From assembly GCF_000719775.1 (NCBI RefSeq), contig NZ_JOHR01000018.1, positions 1 to 64,000 on the forward strand: a stretch of 64,000 bases of DNA, given 5' to 3'. A program made the translations under genes and the position numbers. This DNA comes from Streptomyces sp. NRRL F-5135. Its GTDB lineage: Bacteria; Actinomycetota; Actinomycetes; Streptomycetales; Streptomycetaceae. Of the stretch, positions 54,488-63,832 are shown in pieces (position 1 is the stretch's first letter; each line of letters starts with the position of its first letter). Below the pieces are notes generated by a model. The model searched no databases and was not told the origin of the DNA. It worked only from the letters and a program-made list of their open reading frames with translations.

Positions 54488-54838
54488 GTGAGAAGCGAGA
54501 ACACCCCCTTCGTCGGGGGACCGATGGACGGGCGCGTCCTGCCCGTCCTGACCGGGCCGACCGGGAACCCGCCCAAGTGGTACGAGATCCCGGTGCCCGA
54601 TCCCCACGGCGGGCCGCCCACCGTCCACGCCTACCGGCGCGAGCCGGCCGGATACAGCAAGCGCCTCGGTATCCAGCGCGGCTGGAAGTACGAGTACGTC
54701 GCCGAGGGCCGTGAGCGCCGCGCGCTGAAGTGGCCCTGGTCGAAGCCGGACGGCCGGACCGGCGAAACGGAGAGCAAGCCGGACAGCGGCCTGGACAGCC
54801 GACCGGACAGCCGACCGGACGGCCGGCCCGACAACTGA
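54488..54838 (+). CDS. Conserved hypothetical protein
   Basis: The 116-residue protein starts MRSENTPFVGGPMDGRVLPV, a pattern (GGPxDG) seen in a small actinobacterial family of unknown function, and continues with WYEIPVPDPHGGPPTVHAYR and WKYEYV. The last 40 residues (SRPDSRPDGRPD) are encoded by a 12-base repeat and probably dispensable. No membrane segment. It follows the diiron gene by 73 bases on the same strand. Confidence 0.6.
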   Translation: MRSENTPFVGGPMDGRVLPVLTGPTGNPPKWYEIPVPDPHGGPPTVHAYRREPAGYSKRLGIQRGWKYEYVAEGRERRALKWPWSKPDGRTGETESKPDSGLDSRPDSRPDGRPDN

Positions 54839-54967
54839 CCCGACAGCGGTCCGACCGGGTGACGACGCCGGACCGATTCACCGCTCATCAGCTCGTCCTA
54901 CCATCGATCACCGCGCCATCGCCTAGGACTGGACCCTCCGGTCCGGCCCACCAGCGGAGGCGATGGC

Positions 54968-56419
54968 ATGTCAGGAAGGGTGCTGTGGACCGCCTGTACG
55001 GGGGCGGCCCTGGCCACCGCGACGGTCCTCACCGCGGTGCCGTCCGCCTCGCGTGCCACCGCGCACGCGACGGCCCACGCGACGGCCCACACGACTCCGT
55101 ACGCGGTGCTCCTGCCCGGCGCCCGCCCGGCGCCCGCGCCCACGCTCACGACGTCCGCGCCGGGGACGCCTTCGGCCTCGGCATCCGTTCCCTCGGCGGC
55201 CGGTCCGCCGTCGTCCAGTCCCCCGACGCCCGGTCCGCCGTCGGGGACCGCCGGTCCATCGGCCGCCGGTCCCCCCGGCACTCCGTTCGCGCCCACCACC
55301 GTCGCGGGCATGCTGATGCGGCTCCAGCGGCTCTACCGCGAGGCCGAGGAGGCCACCGAGGCGTACAACGCCACCGAGGCCCGGCTGAAGCGGCAGCGCG
55401 CCGAGGTCGCGCGGCTCACGGCCGACCTCACCAAGGCCAGGAGCGCGCTCGCGCTCAGCCGGGTGGACGCCGGCCGGCTGGCCCGGGAGCAGTACCAGGG
55501 GCGGACCGAGCTCTCCGGTTACCTGCGGCTGCTGTTCGCCCGCGACCCGCAGCGCGCCCTGGACGAGAACTACCTGCTGGAGCACGCGGCCCGGGGCAGG
55601 GCGGGCACCCTGGCCCGGCTCGCGGGCGGCGAGAAACGCGCGGACGCCCTTGCCGCCGCCTCCCGTGCGGCGCTCGCCACCCAGCGCTCGCTCGCCACGA
55701 AACAGCGCAAGCAGCGCGACACCGTCCGGGCGCGGCTGCGCGCGGTCGAGAAGCTGCTCGCCTCGCTCAGCCGCGAGGAGATCGCGGCCCTCGCCGAACT
55801 GGAGCGGGCCGGCACGGACCAGGCCCAACGTGACCTGCTCGAGTCCGGCGCCCTCGGCGACCTCCCCGTCCCCTCCTCCGGAGTCCGAGGTGCCGGTGGA
55901 TCCCCGGGGGCCGGCGTACGGAGCGACGGCCAGTCCGGTGGTTCCGGCGAGGGGGTCCGTACCCCCTCCCGCTACGGTGACCTCGCGCTGCGCTACGCCG
56001 TCCGGCAGATCGGCAAGCCGTACGAATGGGGGGCCGAGGGCCCTGACACCTTCGACTGCTCGGGCCTGACCATGCAGTCGTGGGCGTACGCCGGGCTCAC
56101 CATCCCCCGTACCAGCCAGGAGCAGTGGCGCCAACTGCGCCGGATCCCGCTGCGCGAGCTGCGGCCGGGCGATCTCGTCGTCTACTTCGAGAAGGCCACG
56201 CACATCGCGATCTACCTGGGCGAGGGCATGGTGATCCAGGCCCCCCGACCCGGCACCCGGGTCAAGGTCTCGCCCATCGCGGCGAACCCGCTGCTCGGTG
56301 CCGTACGCCCGGACCCGCGGGCGGAGTCGCTGGATCCCGCCGGGTACCGGCCGCCGGCGCTGCCCGCGGGCGCCACGGACGGGGCGGACACGGGCTACGG
56401 AGACGCGACCGCGCCGTAG
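54968..56419 (+). CDS. Secreted NlpC/P60 peptidoglycan endopeptidase
   Basis: The 483-residue protein has a signal peptide, a Pro/Ser/Thr-rich linker (about 50-110), a long coiled coil (about 115-300: YREAEEATEAYNATEARLKR onward) as in RipA/CwlO-type hydrolases, and a C-terminal NlpC/P60 domain. Catalytic Cys is in DTFDCSGLTM, His in KATHIAIYLG and a third polar residue follows. It cleaves stem peptides of peptidoglycan. Position near the SEDS gene fits a cell-wall role. ATG at 54968 after GGAGGCGATGGC. Confidence 0.93.
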   Translation: MSGRVLWTACTGAALATATVLTAVPSASRATAHATAHATAHTTPYAVLLPGARPAPAPTLTTSAPGTPSASASVPSAAGPPSSSPPTPGPPSGTAGPSAAGPPGTPFAPTTVAGMLMRLQRLYREAEEATEAYNATEARLKRQRAEVARLTADLTKARSALALSRVDAGRLAREQYQGRTELSGYLRLLFARDPQRALDENYLLEHAARGRAGTLARLAGGEKRADALAAASRAALATQRSLATKQRKQRDTVRARLRAVEKLLASLSREEIAALAELERAGTDQAQRDLLESGALGDLPVPSSGVRGAGGSPGAGVRSDGQSGGSGEGVRTPSRYGDLALRYAVRQIGKPYEWGAEGPDTFDCSGLTMQSWAYAGLTIPRTSQEQWRQLRRIPLRELRPGDLVVYFEKATHIAIYLGEGMVIQAPRPGTRVKVSPIAANPLLGAVRPDPRAESLDPAGYRPPALPAGATDGADTGYGDATAP

Positions 56420-56439
56420 CGCGCCTCCCCTCACGAGGT

Positions 56440-56515
56440 GACCGGGCCCATGTGACCGGGCCCATGTGACCGGACCCAGGTGACCGGGCCCAGGTCGCCG
56501 GACCCAGGTCGGCGG
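56440..56515. repeat. GTGACCGGGCCCAT tandem repeat
   Basis: Five copies of a roughly 15-base unit (GTGACCGGGCCCATG and variants with CAGG) occupy the gap between the convergent NlpC and cvnD genes. Units contain GGGCCC and could fold; a terminator role is possible. Confidence 0.65.
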
Positions 56516-56571
56516 GGACCGCCCGGGGGCCCGCGAAACCTCGCCGGGATCACTCGGTGACCATCCGGTGG

Positions 56572-57375
56572 CTATCCCGTCCGCTTGGAGACCTCCAGGG
56601 CGTGCCTCACCACCGCCAGCAGCGTCTCGACGGCGGCGATCCGGCGCCGCGCGTCCATGATCAGTACGGGGACGCTCTCCGGGACCGAGAGCGCGTCGCG
56701 GACGTCGGCGGGGTCGAACTCCTCGGTCCCGTCGAACCGGTTGACGGCGACGACGTACGGCAGCCCACAGCTCTCGAAGTAGTCGAGCGCCGGGAAGCAG
56801 TCCGACAGCCTCCGCGTGTCCGCCAGCACGATCGCGCCGATCGCGCCGCGCACGAGGTCGTCCCACATGAACCAGAAGCGCTGCTGGCCCGGCGTACCGA
56901 ACAGGTACAGGACGAGGTCGTCGTCCAGCGTGATCCGGCCGTAGTCCATGGCCACGGTCGTGGTGGTCTTGTCGGGCGTGGCGCTGAGATCGTCGGTCGC
57001 GGCGCTCGCCTGGGTCATCAGCGCCTCGGTCTTGAGCGGGGGTATCTCCGAGACCGCGCCGACGAAGGTGGTCTTGCCGACGCCGAAGCCACCCGCGATC
57101 ACGATCTTGGTAGCGATCGGCGCGCGGCTGCGGTCCTTCTGCCAGGGCCTGAGCGACTCGTCCGGCTCGTCCCCCGGTACGGGCGCGACGGCCAGACCGG
57201 TGGCAGGGGGGAGGTAAGGCGCAGCCCGGCCACCTGCCCCGCGTTTGCTCCCGTCGCGTGCTCTCTCGCGCGCGATCCCCGGCCCGGCGGCTGCGGTCGC
57301 GGCCGAGAAGCCCGACGCACCGGACACACGAGAGACATCTGTGACGCCAGCGACGTCAGAGACGACGGAGTCCAC
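56572..57375 (-). CDS. cvnD: Conservon G-protein-like ATP/GTP-binding protein CvnD
   Basis: CvnD is the small GTPase of the conservon membrane complex. The 267-residue protein has a variable N-terminal 85 residues and then the G domain: G1 GGFGVGKTTF (about residue 94), G3 LFGTPGQQRF and G4 AVNRFDG. Family members also contain a central D for T in G2 and are GTP-specific. The GTG at 57375 overlaps cvnC by 20 bases. Conservons in Streptomyces influence development and secondary metabolism (established for some paralogues). Confidence 0.9.
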   Translation of the reverse strand: MDSVVSDVAGVTDVSRVSGASGFSAATAAAGPGIARERARDGSKRGAGGRAAPYLPPATGLAVAPVPGDEPDESLRPWQKDRSRAPIATKIVIAGGFGVGKTTFVGAVSEIPPLKTEALMTQASAATDDLSATPDKTTTTVAMDYGRITLDDDLVLYLFGTPGQQRFWFMWDDLVRGAIGAIVLADTRRLSDCFPALDYFESCGLPYVVAVNRFDGTEEFDPADVRDALSVPESVPVLIMDARRRIAAVETLLAVVRHALEVSKRTG

Positions 57376-57856
57376 TCAGCACCCTTTCCAGCAGAGCGTG
57401 GTCGGGATGGCCGGTGCTGTGCCCGGTCCCTGTCCCGTACACACGGATCCTTCCCTGATCGGCCAGGTCGCTCAGCAGCACCCTGACCACGCCCAACGGC
57501 ATTTTGAGCAGCGCCGATATCTCGGCGACGGTCCGCATGCGCCGGCACAGCTCCACGATGGCCCGCATCTCCGGCATGAGCCGGGGCGCGCCCCCGCCGT
57601 CGGCCGGCTCCCGGCGCTCGTCCGCCGCGTCGAGCGCGGCGACGAACGTCTCGACGAGGAGGACGTGTCCCGAGCGGGTGCGCCCACCGGTCAGCGAGTA
57701 CGGCCGGACCCGTGCCGACCGGCCGTCGTCGCCTCCCGCGAGTTCGGCGATCCCGGCGGGGTCCGGGTGCCCCACGGACCGCGCCGGCCCCGCGGACCGC
57801 ACGGAACGTACGGACCGCACGGGCAGCCTGCCTGCGGCTCCCGCCGCGGCGGCCAT
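57356..57856 (-). CDS. cvnC: Conservon DUF742 protein CvnC
   Basis: The 166-residue protein has the DUF742 core RVRPYSLTGGRTRSGHVLLV (about residues 49-68) and a winged-helix-like C terminus (LCRRMRTVAEISALLKMPLG, VVRVLLSDLADQGRIRVYG). DUF742 proteins bridge the roadblock and GTPase components. The ATG shares one base with the cvnB stop. Confidence 0.92.
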   Translation of the reverse strand: MAAAAGAAGRLPVRSVRSVRSAGPARSVGHPDPAGIAELAGGDDGRSARVRPYSLTGGRTRSGHVLLVETFVAALDAADERREPADGGGAPRLMPEMRAIVELCRRMRTVAEISALLKMPLGVVRVLLSDLADQGRIRVYGTGTGHSTGHPDHALLERVLSGLRRL

Positions 57857-58347
57857 CAGGCGCCCTCCCTGGTTTTACGGAGTTCGTCCCGGAGTTCCGG
57901 GGTCAGGACATGGCCGGCGCGGCCGACGAACAGTGCCATGTGGTAGGCCACCACGCTCATGTCGCAGTCCGCCGTGGCGTGCACACCCAGCAGCGAGCCG
58001 TCGCTGATGGCCATGACGAAGAGGCTGCCCCGGTCCATGGCGACCATGGTCTGCTTGACCTCGCCGGTGTCCATGAGCCCGGCCGCGCCGATGGTGAGGC
58101 TGCCGATGCCCGAGACGATGGTGGCGAGATCCGCGCTGGAACCCCGGGGGCCGGCGCGGTGCGCGCCGTCCGTCTCCGGACCGGCCGCGGCGCCGTTCTG
58201 TCCCGGGTCGGAGGACAGCAGCAGGAGCCCGTCGGAGGACACCACGGCGACGGAGAGCACCCCTGGCACCTCCTCGACGAGGTTGCCCAGCAGCCAGTGC
58301 AGATTGCGGGCCTCGCTGCTCAGCCCGAATGTTCCGGTCGTGGTCAC
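57856..58347 (-). CDS. cvnB: Conservon roadblock/LC7 protein CvnB
   Basis: The 163-residue roadblock/LC7 protein, acting as a GAP-like partner of CvnD, has NLHWLLGNLVEEVPGVLSVA and SDGLLLLSSDPG, a Gly/Ala-rich insertion (about 52-68), then GSLTIGAAGLMDTGEVKQTM. GTG at 58347, overlapping the cvnA stop by four bases. Confidence 0.93.
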   Translation of the reverse strand: MTTTGTFGLSSEARNLHWLLGNLVEEVPGVLSVAVVSSDGLLLLSSDPGQNGAAAGPETDGAHRAGPRGSSADLATIVSGIGSLTIGAAGLMDTGEVKQTMVAMDRGSLFVMAISDGSLLGVHATADCDMSVVAYHMALFVGRAGHVLTPELRDELRKTREGA

Positions 58348-61300
58348 GTGCGTGCCTCCTCGCCTGTGTCCCCCGTATCTTCCGTGGATACGTCGGTCCG
58401 TCCCGCGGTCCTGTCCGTGCTCTGCTCCGCGGTCCCCTCCGCTGTCGCGTCCGCGGCTCTCTCCGCTGCCGCGTCCGCGGAGAGTTCGGCCTCGGCGTCA
58501 CGCCGGCCCGCCATGGCCCCCTGGTGGAAGCCGCCGAGCCGGCGGCGCAGCGCTTCGGCGTCGACACTGCCGGTGCGTTCGGCGGGCGCGGCGGGCGCGA
58601 CGTTCCTGGGGGTGCGCTTGGGCAGCCCCTTGCCGGTGACGCGGCCCGGTGCCGCTTCCGCCCCGGCTTCCCCCGGCGTCCCCGTGGCCTGCGGTGCTTC
58701 GGGGCGCGTCGGCTCCGCCATGGTCTCCGGCCGCGGCTGCGGCTCGGGCTCGGGCTGCGGGGGCAGCCGCATCGCGAAGGTGTCCTGATCGGGACCGTTG
58801 GTCTCCGGTTCACCGTCGGGCACGCGCTCATGGCGCTCGGGGCCGATGGCGTACGCGCCGCCGTCCGGGCTCGCGATCGGCGAGCCGGCCCCGGCCCCGG
58901 ACTCCGGCGTGGATCCCGCGGCCGCCGACCGCTCCGCCTCCGCCGCCCGGGCCCTGGCGGCCGCCTGGGCCTGCTCCGCCCGGCGGATGGCCGCTTCCGC
59001 GGCGGCCACGAGCGGGTCGGGCGCGTCGGCGGTGCCGGGGCCGCCGGCCACGGGGTGTTCCCGTACGGGCAGGGCGTGGGAGCCGGCCTCCCCCGCCGTA
59101 CCCGCCGGTCCGGCCGGCCCGCTCCCCACGGCGTCCCCGCCCGCGCCCGCGGGCTGTGCGTCCGCGGGGGCCGCCGGCGACAACTCGGGGAGCAGGGACT
59201 TCGGCAGGACGACGACGGCCGCCACCCCGCCCTGCTCGTGCTCGCGCAGTTCGATCCGGATGCCGTGGCGGGCGGCGAGCAGCCCGGCGACGCGCAGCCC
59301 GAGCCCGTCGCCCTCACCGCCCCCGCCGAACATCTCGCGGGTGGCGCGTTCGGCGCGGGTCCGGTGGCTCCCGCCGTCGCGGCCCGTCAGCTCGTCGGCC
59401 AGCCGCGCGTTGAGGTGGGCGAGCCGGGCGGTGGACATGCCGATGCCCTGGTCCTCGACCGAGAGCAGTACGTCGCCGTTCTCCAGCTCCCGGCCCGAGA
59501 GCCGCACGTCGGCCTCCGGCGGCGAGAAGGCGGTGGCGTTCTCCAGCAGTTCGGCGACGAGGTGGCTGAGGTCGTCCGCGGCGAAGCCCGCGACCTGCGC
59601 GTGGGACGGCAGGGACAGGATCGTGACCCGGTCGTACCGCTCGATCTCGCTCACGCCCGCGCGCACCACGTCCACGAGCGGGATCGGGCCCAGGGGGCCG
59701 TGGGAGTGTTCGTGGCCCGCGAGCACCAGCAGGTTCTCGCTGTGCCGGCGCATGACCGTGGCCATGTGGTCGAGCTTGAAGAGGGTGGCGAGCCGCTCCG
59801 GGTCCTGCTCGCGCTCCTCCAGGTCCTCGATGACGTCCAGCTGACGCTCCACCAGGCCGAGGGTGCGCAGCGAGAGGTTCACGAACGCGTGGTGCACGGT
59901 GTCGCGCAGCCGCTGGAGCTGGGCGGTGAGATCGGCCGTACGTTCCTGGAGCTCGGCGCGCTGGGCCGCGACCTGTTCCCTGGCCGCGATCAGGCCGGTG
60001 CGGTCGCCGTCCAGCCGCTCGGCGCGCGCGCCGAGGTCGACCAGTTGCCGGTGCAGGGCGTTGACGGACCGTACGACCTGGGCGAACTCGTCGTTGCGGC
60101 CGGTGAACCGCACCGGTTCCTGCGTCAGCGGTGCCTCGGCGAGCCGAGCCGCCCCGATCCGTACGACCGCGAGCGGCCTGGTCAGCGTACGGGCGACCGC
60201 GGCGGAGACCCCGACCGCGACGAGCAGACAGCCGCCGAGCAGCGCGACGCGCAGTTCCAGGGCCGTGACGGCGTCGTCGCGCAGCTTCTCCAGCCGTGCC
60301 ACCTGGCCCGTGCCGAGGCCGGACTCGACGCCGCGCATCTGGTCGATCCGGGCGGACAGTGCCGCGTCGAGCTTCTCCGGGTCGGTCTGCCGGTCGGACG
60401 AGGTGAGTTCCGGGCGGTCCGTGAGCTTGGCCAGGTAGTCCTCGGCGCTCTTGACCTCGGGCCCGGTGACGGTGCCCGCCAGGGAGTCGCGCGCCTTGGC
60501 GGAGGCGTTCTGGTCGAAGTCGGCGAGCGCGGCGAGTTCGCGTACGCGGGACTTCTGGGCGTCGGCGCTGAGCGCGTCGCGGAGCGTGTCGTTCTTCTCG
60601 GCGGCCGGATCGGTGGTCGATACGGGGAGCCCGGTGATCGGGTCGATCGTGGGCGTACCGCCGGAGCCGGCGTCGGGTACGGAGAGCGCGGCCAGCAGCA
60701 GGCCGCGCGTCGCGGACGCCTGCTCGACGGCCCGGGCCAGCGCGGCGGGGGCGCGGCTGCCGTCGGCGGCCTCGGCGGGGGTCCGCTCGGCCAGTTCGTC
60801 GGAGAGGGCCTCGAGCTTGGCGATGACCTCGGAGTACGCCCGGTACGCGTCCATGGCCGAGCCCTTGCCGGTGAGGGCGGTCCGGCGGATGGAGGGGATG
60901 GTGGAGAGGTCGCGCCGCAGGCCGGGGGAGGCCGACGCGGTCTCCCGCATCTCGTCGATCTGCCGGTCGACGCGGGCGCTGCGGCTGCCGGCGGGCCCGC
61001 CCTCGTCGCCACCGTTGTCGTTGTCGTTCGCGCCGCTGCCGCCCTCGTCGCCCGACGGCCGGTCCTCGCGGCCCGCGGCGATGTGGACGACGATCTCGTC
61101 ACGCTCGTCCGCGAGGGAGTGGGCGAGGGTCACGGCCTGCCGGTTGAGCTCGGCCAGGGTGACCAGGTTCTGGGCGTCCTTCAACTCGGCCGAGGCGGCC
61201 AGGACGGCGGGGGTTCCGGCGGCGACGACGGTGACACCGAGGACGGCGACGCCCGCGACGAGGCGGCTGCGGACGCGGACGCGACGGCCTCGGGGCTGGT

Positions 61301-61691
61301 CGGGGACGGTGGACGGGCCACCGGCGCCGGTTCCCGCGGCGGAGGCGCCCGTACCGGACCCCGGGCCGGCGGGGCCGGAGCCCGTGGCCGGGCCGGTGTT
61401 CGGGCCCGTGCTCGTACTCGTGCCGGCGTCGGCCTCGGCCTCGGTGTCGGCGGTGGCGCCGGGGCCTACGGTCGTACGGCTGTCGGCGGCCGCACCGGCA
61501 ACACCGGCCGTACCCGCGACGCCCGTACCCGTGGCGCCCGTACCCGTACCGGCGTGCCCGCTCGGGGCGGCCGCCGCATTGGTCCCAGTGGTGTCAGAGG
61601 TCCCAGTGGTGTCGGAGGTGCCGGTCGTGGAGACCTCACCGCGCGTGACACCGTTACCCCGAGGCCGCTTCTTCTGCACCGGTGCTCGCAT
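58344..61691 (-). CDS. cvnA: Conservon sensor histidine-kinase-like protein CvnA
   Basis: The 1115-residue membrane protein heads cvnABCD. A low-complexity cytoplasmic N terminus (about 1-140, Thr/Gly/Ala repeats such as TSDTTGTSDTTG) precedes TM1 (about 145-165). Next come a large nitrate-sensor-like extracellular domain, TM2 (about 480-500), HAMP (RTLTRPLAVVRIGAARLAEA) and a HATPase with N box HLVAELLENATAFSPP, G1 VEDQGIGM and G2 GDGLGLRVAG. As in other CvnA proteins no classical phospho-His H-box is evident. The C-terminal 280 residues are disordered. ATG at 61691. Confidence 0.93.
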   Translation of the reverse strand: MRAPVQKKRPRGNGVTRGEVSTTGTSDTTGTSDTTGTNAAAAPSGHAGTGTGATGTGVAGTAGVAGAAADSRTTVGPGATADTEAEADAGTSTSTGPNTGPATGSGPAGPGSGTGASAAGTGAGGPSTVPDQPRGRRVRVRSRLVAGVAVLGVTVVAAGTPAVLAASAELKDAQNLVTLAELNRQAVTLAHSLADERDEIVVHIAAGREDRPSGDEGGSGANDNDNGGDEGGPAGSRSARVDRQIDEMRETASASPGLRRDLSTIPSIRRTALTGKGSAMDAYRAYSEVIAKLEALSDELAERTPAEAADGSRAPAALARAVEQASATRGLLLAALSVPDAGSGGTPTIDPITGLPVSTTDPAAEKNDTLRDALSADAQKSRVRELAALADFDQNASAKARDSLAGTVTGPEVKSAEDYLAKLTDRPELTSSDRQTDPEKLDAALSARIDQMRGVESGLGTGQVARLEKLRDDAVTALELRVALLGGCLLVAVGVSAAVARTLTRPLAVVRIGAARLAEAPLTQEPVRFTGRNDEFAQVVRSVNALHRQLVDLGARAERLDGDRTGLIAAREQVAAQRAELQERTADLTAQLQRLRDTVHHAFVNLSLRTLGLVERQLDVIEDLEEREQDPERLATLFKLDHMATVMRRHSENLLVLAGHEHSHGPLGPIPLVDVVRAGVSEIERYDRVTILSLPSHAQVAGFAADDLSHLVAELLENATAFSPPEADVRLSGRELENGDVLLSVEDQGIGMSTARLAHLNARLADELTGRDGGSHRTRAERATREMFGGGGEGDGLGLRVAGLLAARHGIRIELREHEQGGVAAVVVLPKSLLPELSPAAPADAQPAGAGGDAVGSGPAGPAGTAGEAGSHALPVREHPVAGGPGTADAPDPLVAAAEAAIRRAEQAQAAARARAAEAERSAAAGSTPESGAGAGSPIASPDGGAYAIGPERHERVPDGEPETNGPDQDTFAMRLPPQPEPEPQPRPETMAEPTRPEAPQATGTPGEAGAEAAPGRVTGKGLPKRTPRNVAPAAPAERTGSVDAEALRRRLGGFHQGAMAGRRDAEAELSADAAAERAADATAEGTAEQSTDRTAGRTDVSTEDTGDTGEEART

Positions 61692-62120
61692 TCTTGACTC
61701 GTCCGCCCATGAAGCAGAGGTGACGACCGGTCACACATGCGACAACCCCCACCCCTGGCACGGCACCCGACCATTCCAGCGCTTCCAGGAGGGAAACACA
61801 CATCGGCCGCCCCGCCACTTGAACGAGTGAACATCACCAACGAGTTGACGAACAACTCTTCCCACTCGAAGCGGTCCTCGAACCTGGTGTTCCGGGTGGA
61901 CCTTCCGAGCCCGCTTTGGCAAGATGCCCGCCCGCACCTCGCCGGAGATGTTCATTCCGGCCTCCTCCGAACCTCACCGGGACGTCGCGGAGACGTCATG
62001 GGGTCCGCACTCTGACCGAATGCCGCCGGTCGCCCCGCACCGCGTCCCCCACCGCGCGTTGTGTGGGCGTCGTGAGGAAGTCGTGGGGGGTGACCTGCGT
62101 CGTCGTGCACACTGAACCCC
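61692..62120. promoter_or_regulatory. Divergent control region of cvnA and the PP2C-like gene
   Basis: 429 bases without a gene. The inverted repeat GAGTTG-ACGAA-CAACTC (61842-61858) is the clearest element and lies about 150 bases upstream of cvnA. AT-richer sequence around 61820-61860 probably contains the cvnA promoter. Nothing definite was found in 61900-62110, which must hold the PP2C promoter. Confidence 0.45.
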
Positions 62121-62903
62121 ATGCGCATCGAGCTCAACACTGCCCCCGGCGTCGCCTCGCGGCCCAACGAGGACTGGACGAGCGTGGCCCTGCCCGCCGG
62201 TGGCGACGGTGGGACGCTCGTCGTCCTGGACGGTGTGACACCACCGGCCGGGGACGACGGTTGTGTGCACGGTGTGCCGTGGTTCACCGCGCGGCTGGGC
62301 GGGGCACTCGTGGAACTGTCCGGTTCACGACGCGACCTGTCCCTGACGGAGATCCTTTCCCTGTCGATCCGCCGCGCCGCGGCCGCTCACCAGGGCACCT
62401 GTGAACTTTCTCACGTGCGGACACCGCAGGCCACGGTGGTTCTGGCGCGCTGGGACGCCGACGTGGTCGAACACCTGGTGCTGTCCGACTCGACCCTTCT
62501 GATGGAGTCCCCGGACGGCGCGGTGCGGGCGGTCCTGGACGACCGGCTGGCCCGTGTCCCGCGTGCCCTGTTGCGCTCGGTGACCTCGGCGGACGCGTTG
62601 CGGAACGCGGAGAACGGCTTCTTCACGGCCGCGGCGGACCCGGCGGTCGCGGAGCGCGCTGTCACGGGCCGCACCCCGGCCTCCGAGGTACGCGCTCTGC
62701 TGGCCCTGACGGACGGCGCGGCGCGCTGGGTGGAGGTCTTCCGGGAGGGCGGCTGGGCGGACTGCCTGGCGCTGGTCCGCAAGAACGGCGCGCAGGAGCT
62801 GATCGACCGGGTGCGGGCGGCGGAGTCGGCGGACCCGGAGGGCCGGGTGTTCCGGCGGGGGAAGACGAGCGACGACGCGACGGTGGCGTACGTGGAGCTG
62901 TGA
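62121..62903 (+). CDS. PP2C-like protein phosphatase family member
   Basis: The 260-residue cytoplasmic protein has scattered PP2C motifs: SRPNEDW near residue 13, VVLDGVTPP (the DG metal motif, about 35-43), LVLSDSTLLM (in place of GDS) and a terminal SDDATVAYVEL. The first Asp/Gly pairs are present. The GDS motif reads as SDS, so activity is likely but not certain. ATG at 62121. It is divergent from cvnA; Streptomyces often place such genes alone. Confidence 0.75.
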   Translation: MRIELNTAPGVASRPNEDWTSVALPAGGDGGTLVVLDGVTPPAGDDGCVHGVPWFTARLGGALVELSGSRRDLSLTEILSLSIRRAAAAHQGTCELSHVRTPQATVVLARWDADVVEHLVLSDSTLLMESPDGAVRAVLDDRLARVPRALLRSVTSADALRNAENGFFTAAADPAVAERAVTGRTPASEVRALLALTDGAARWVEVFREGGWADCLALVRKNGAQELIDRVRAAESADPEGRVFRRGKTSDDATVAYVEL

Positions 62904-63128
62904 GGGCCCGGCCGCGGCGCGGGGCGCGCGGGAGCGCGGGAAGCGCGCCGGGCTCGATGGCCCGCGCGGCCCTGGAGCGGCGCGGGGACGCTCGGGAGGC
63001 GCGCGTCTCGCGCCGGGGGACGACGCACCGCCGAGTCCGAGGCCGACACCGACGCCCCGCCGGGGGCCGGCACACCGCCCGGCATCCGGCACCGGCCGGC
63101 ACCCGGCCGCCGGCCCGACGCCTGTCCG

Positions 63129-63623
63129 TCAGCTCTCCGCGCTGGCGTTCAGCTGGTGGAGGAGCCGGGCCAGTTCCGCGATCTCCGCGCGGTCCCAGTC
63201 GGCCAGCTTCTGTACGTACCGCGCGCGCCGTGCGTCCCGGACGCGCCGGAAGCGGACGCGGCCCTCGTCGGTGATCCGGAGCAGGGAGGCGCGGCCGTCC
63301 GCCGGGTCGGGTTCCCGGGTGACCAGGCCCAGCTCCTCCAGCGCCCGGAGCTGGCGGCTCATCGTGGCCTTGCCGACACCGAAGTACCCGGCGAGCTCGG
63401 TGGCCCGCTGATGGCCCGTCTCCTCCAGCCGGACGAGCAGTCCGTACGCGGCGGGCTCGAGGTCCGGGTGGACCTCCCGCGCCATCTCTCCCGAGTTGGC
63501 GCGGGCGCGTCGCAGAAACACCGCCAGTTCCCGCTCCAACGCGAGGAATTCGCGGTGCACACCATTCCCCGAGCCGGAATTCGGTCCCTTCCCCATACCA
63601 CTTCCGTGCACGTCAGCACCCAT
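63129..63623 (-). CDS. MarR-family regulator
   Basis: The roughly 164-residue winged-helix protein has recognition region LAGYFGVGKATMSRQLRALE and wing PDPADGRASLLRITDEG. The first 20 residues (GSGMGKGPNSGSGNGVH) are Gly/Ser-rich. ATG at 63623, with GTG at 63638 as alternative. It is divergent from a secreted-protein gene, with a TTGAAAG/TTTC palindrome between them that is its probable operator. Confidence 0.88.
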   Translation of the reverse strand: MGADVHGSGMGKGPNSGSGNGVHREFLALERELAVFLRRARANSGEMAREVHPDLEPAAYGLLVRLEETGHQRATELAGYFGVGKATMSRQLRALEELGLVTREPDPADGRASLLRITDEGRVRFRRVRDARRARYVQKLADWDRAEIAELARLLHQLNASAES

Positions 63624-63639
63624 CGCGCGCTTTTCCACC

Positions 63640-63656
63640 CCTTGAAAGTTTCTTTT
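63640..63656. promoter_or_regulatory. Palindrome upstream of the MarR gene
   Basis: CTTGAAAGTTTC (63641-63652) is symmetric (GAAA-G-TTTC) and lies directly before the MarR start. It resembles TTGAAAnTTTCAA sites of MarR regulators. Confidence 0.5.
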
Positions 63657-63832
63657 GCGCCACGGCCGTTGCCGCAGCTCTGCCAGTATTTCGCAGGTTT
63701 ATACCAACGGCGGCAGCGTGGCAGGCTTCCGTCACACCGGTCTACGTGCGTAGCGTCAGCGCTGGCATGTTCATTCCACCGCATGCCGCACCGTCAGAGA
63801 ATGCCCCCCACCGAGGTCTTCGGAGGCACGCA

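Noticed and set aside
58329..61697. 1122-codon plus-strand frame over cvnA
   Set aside because: Antisense to CvnA, whose kinase motifs are unambiguous.
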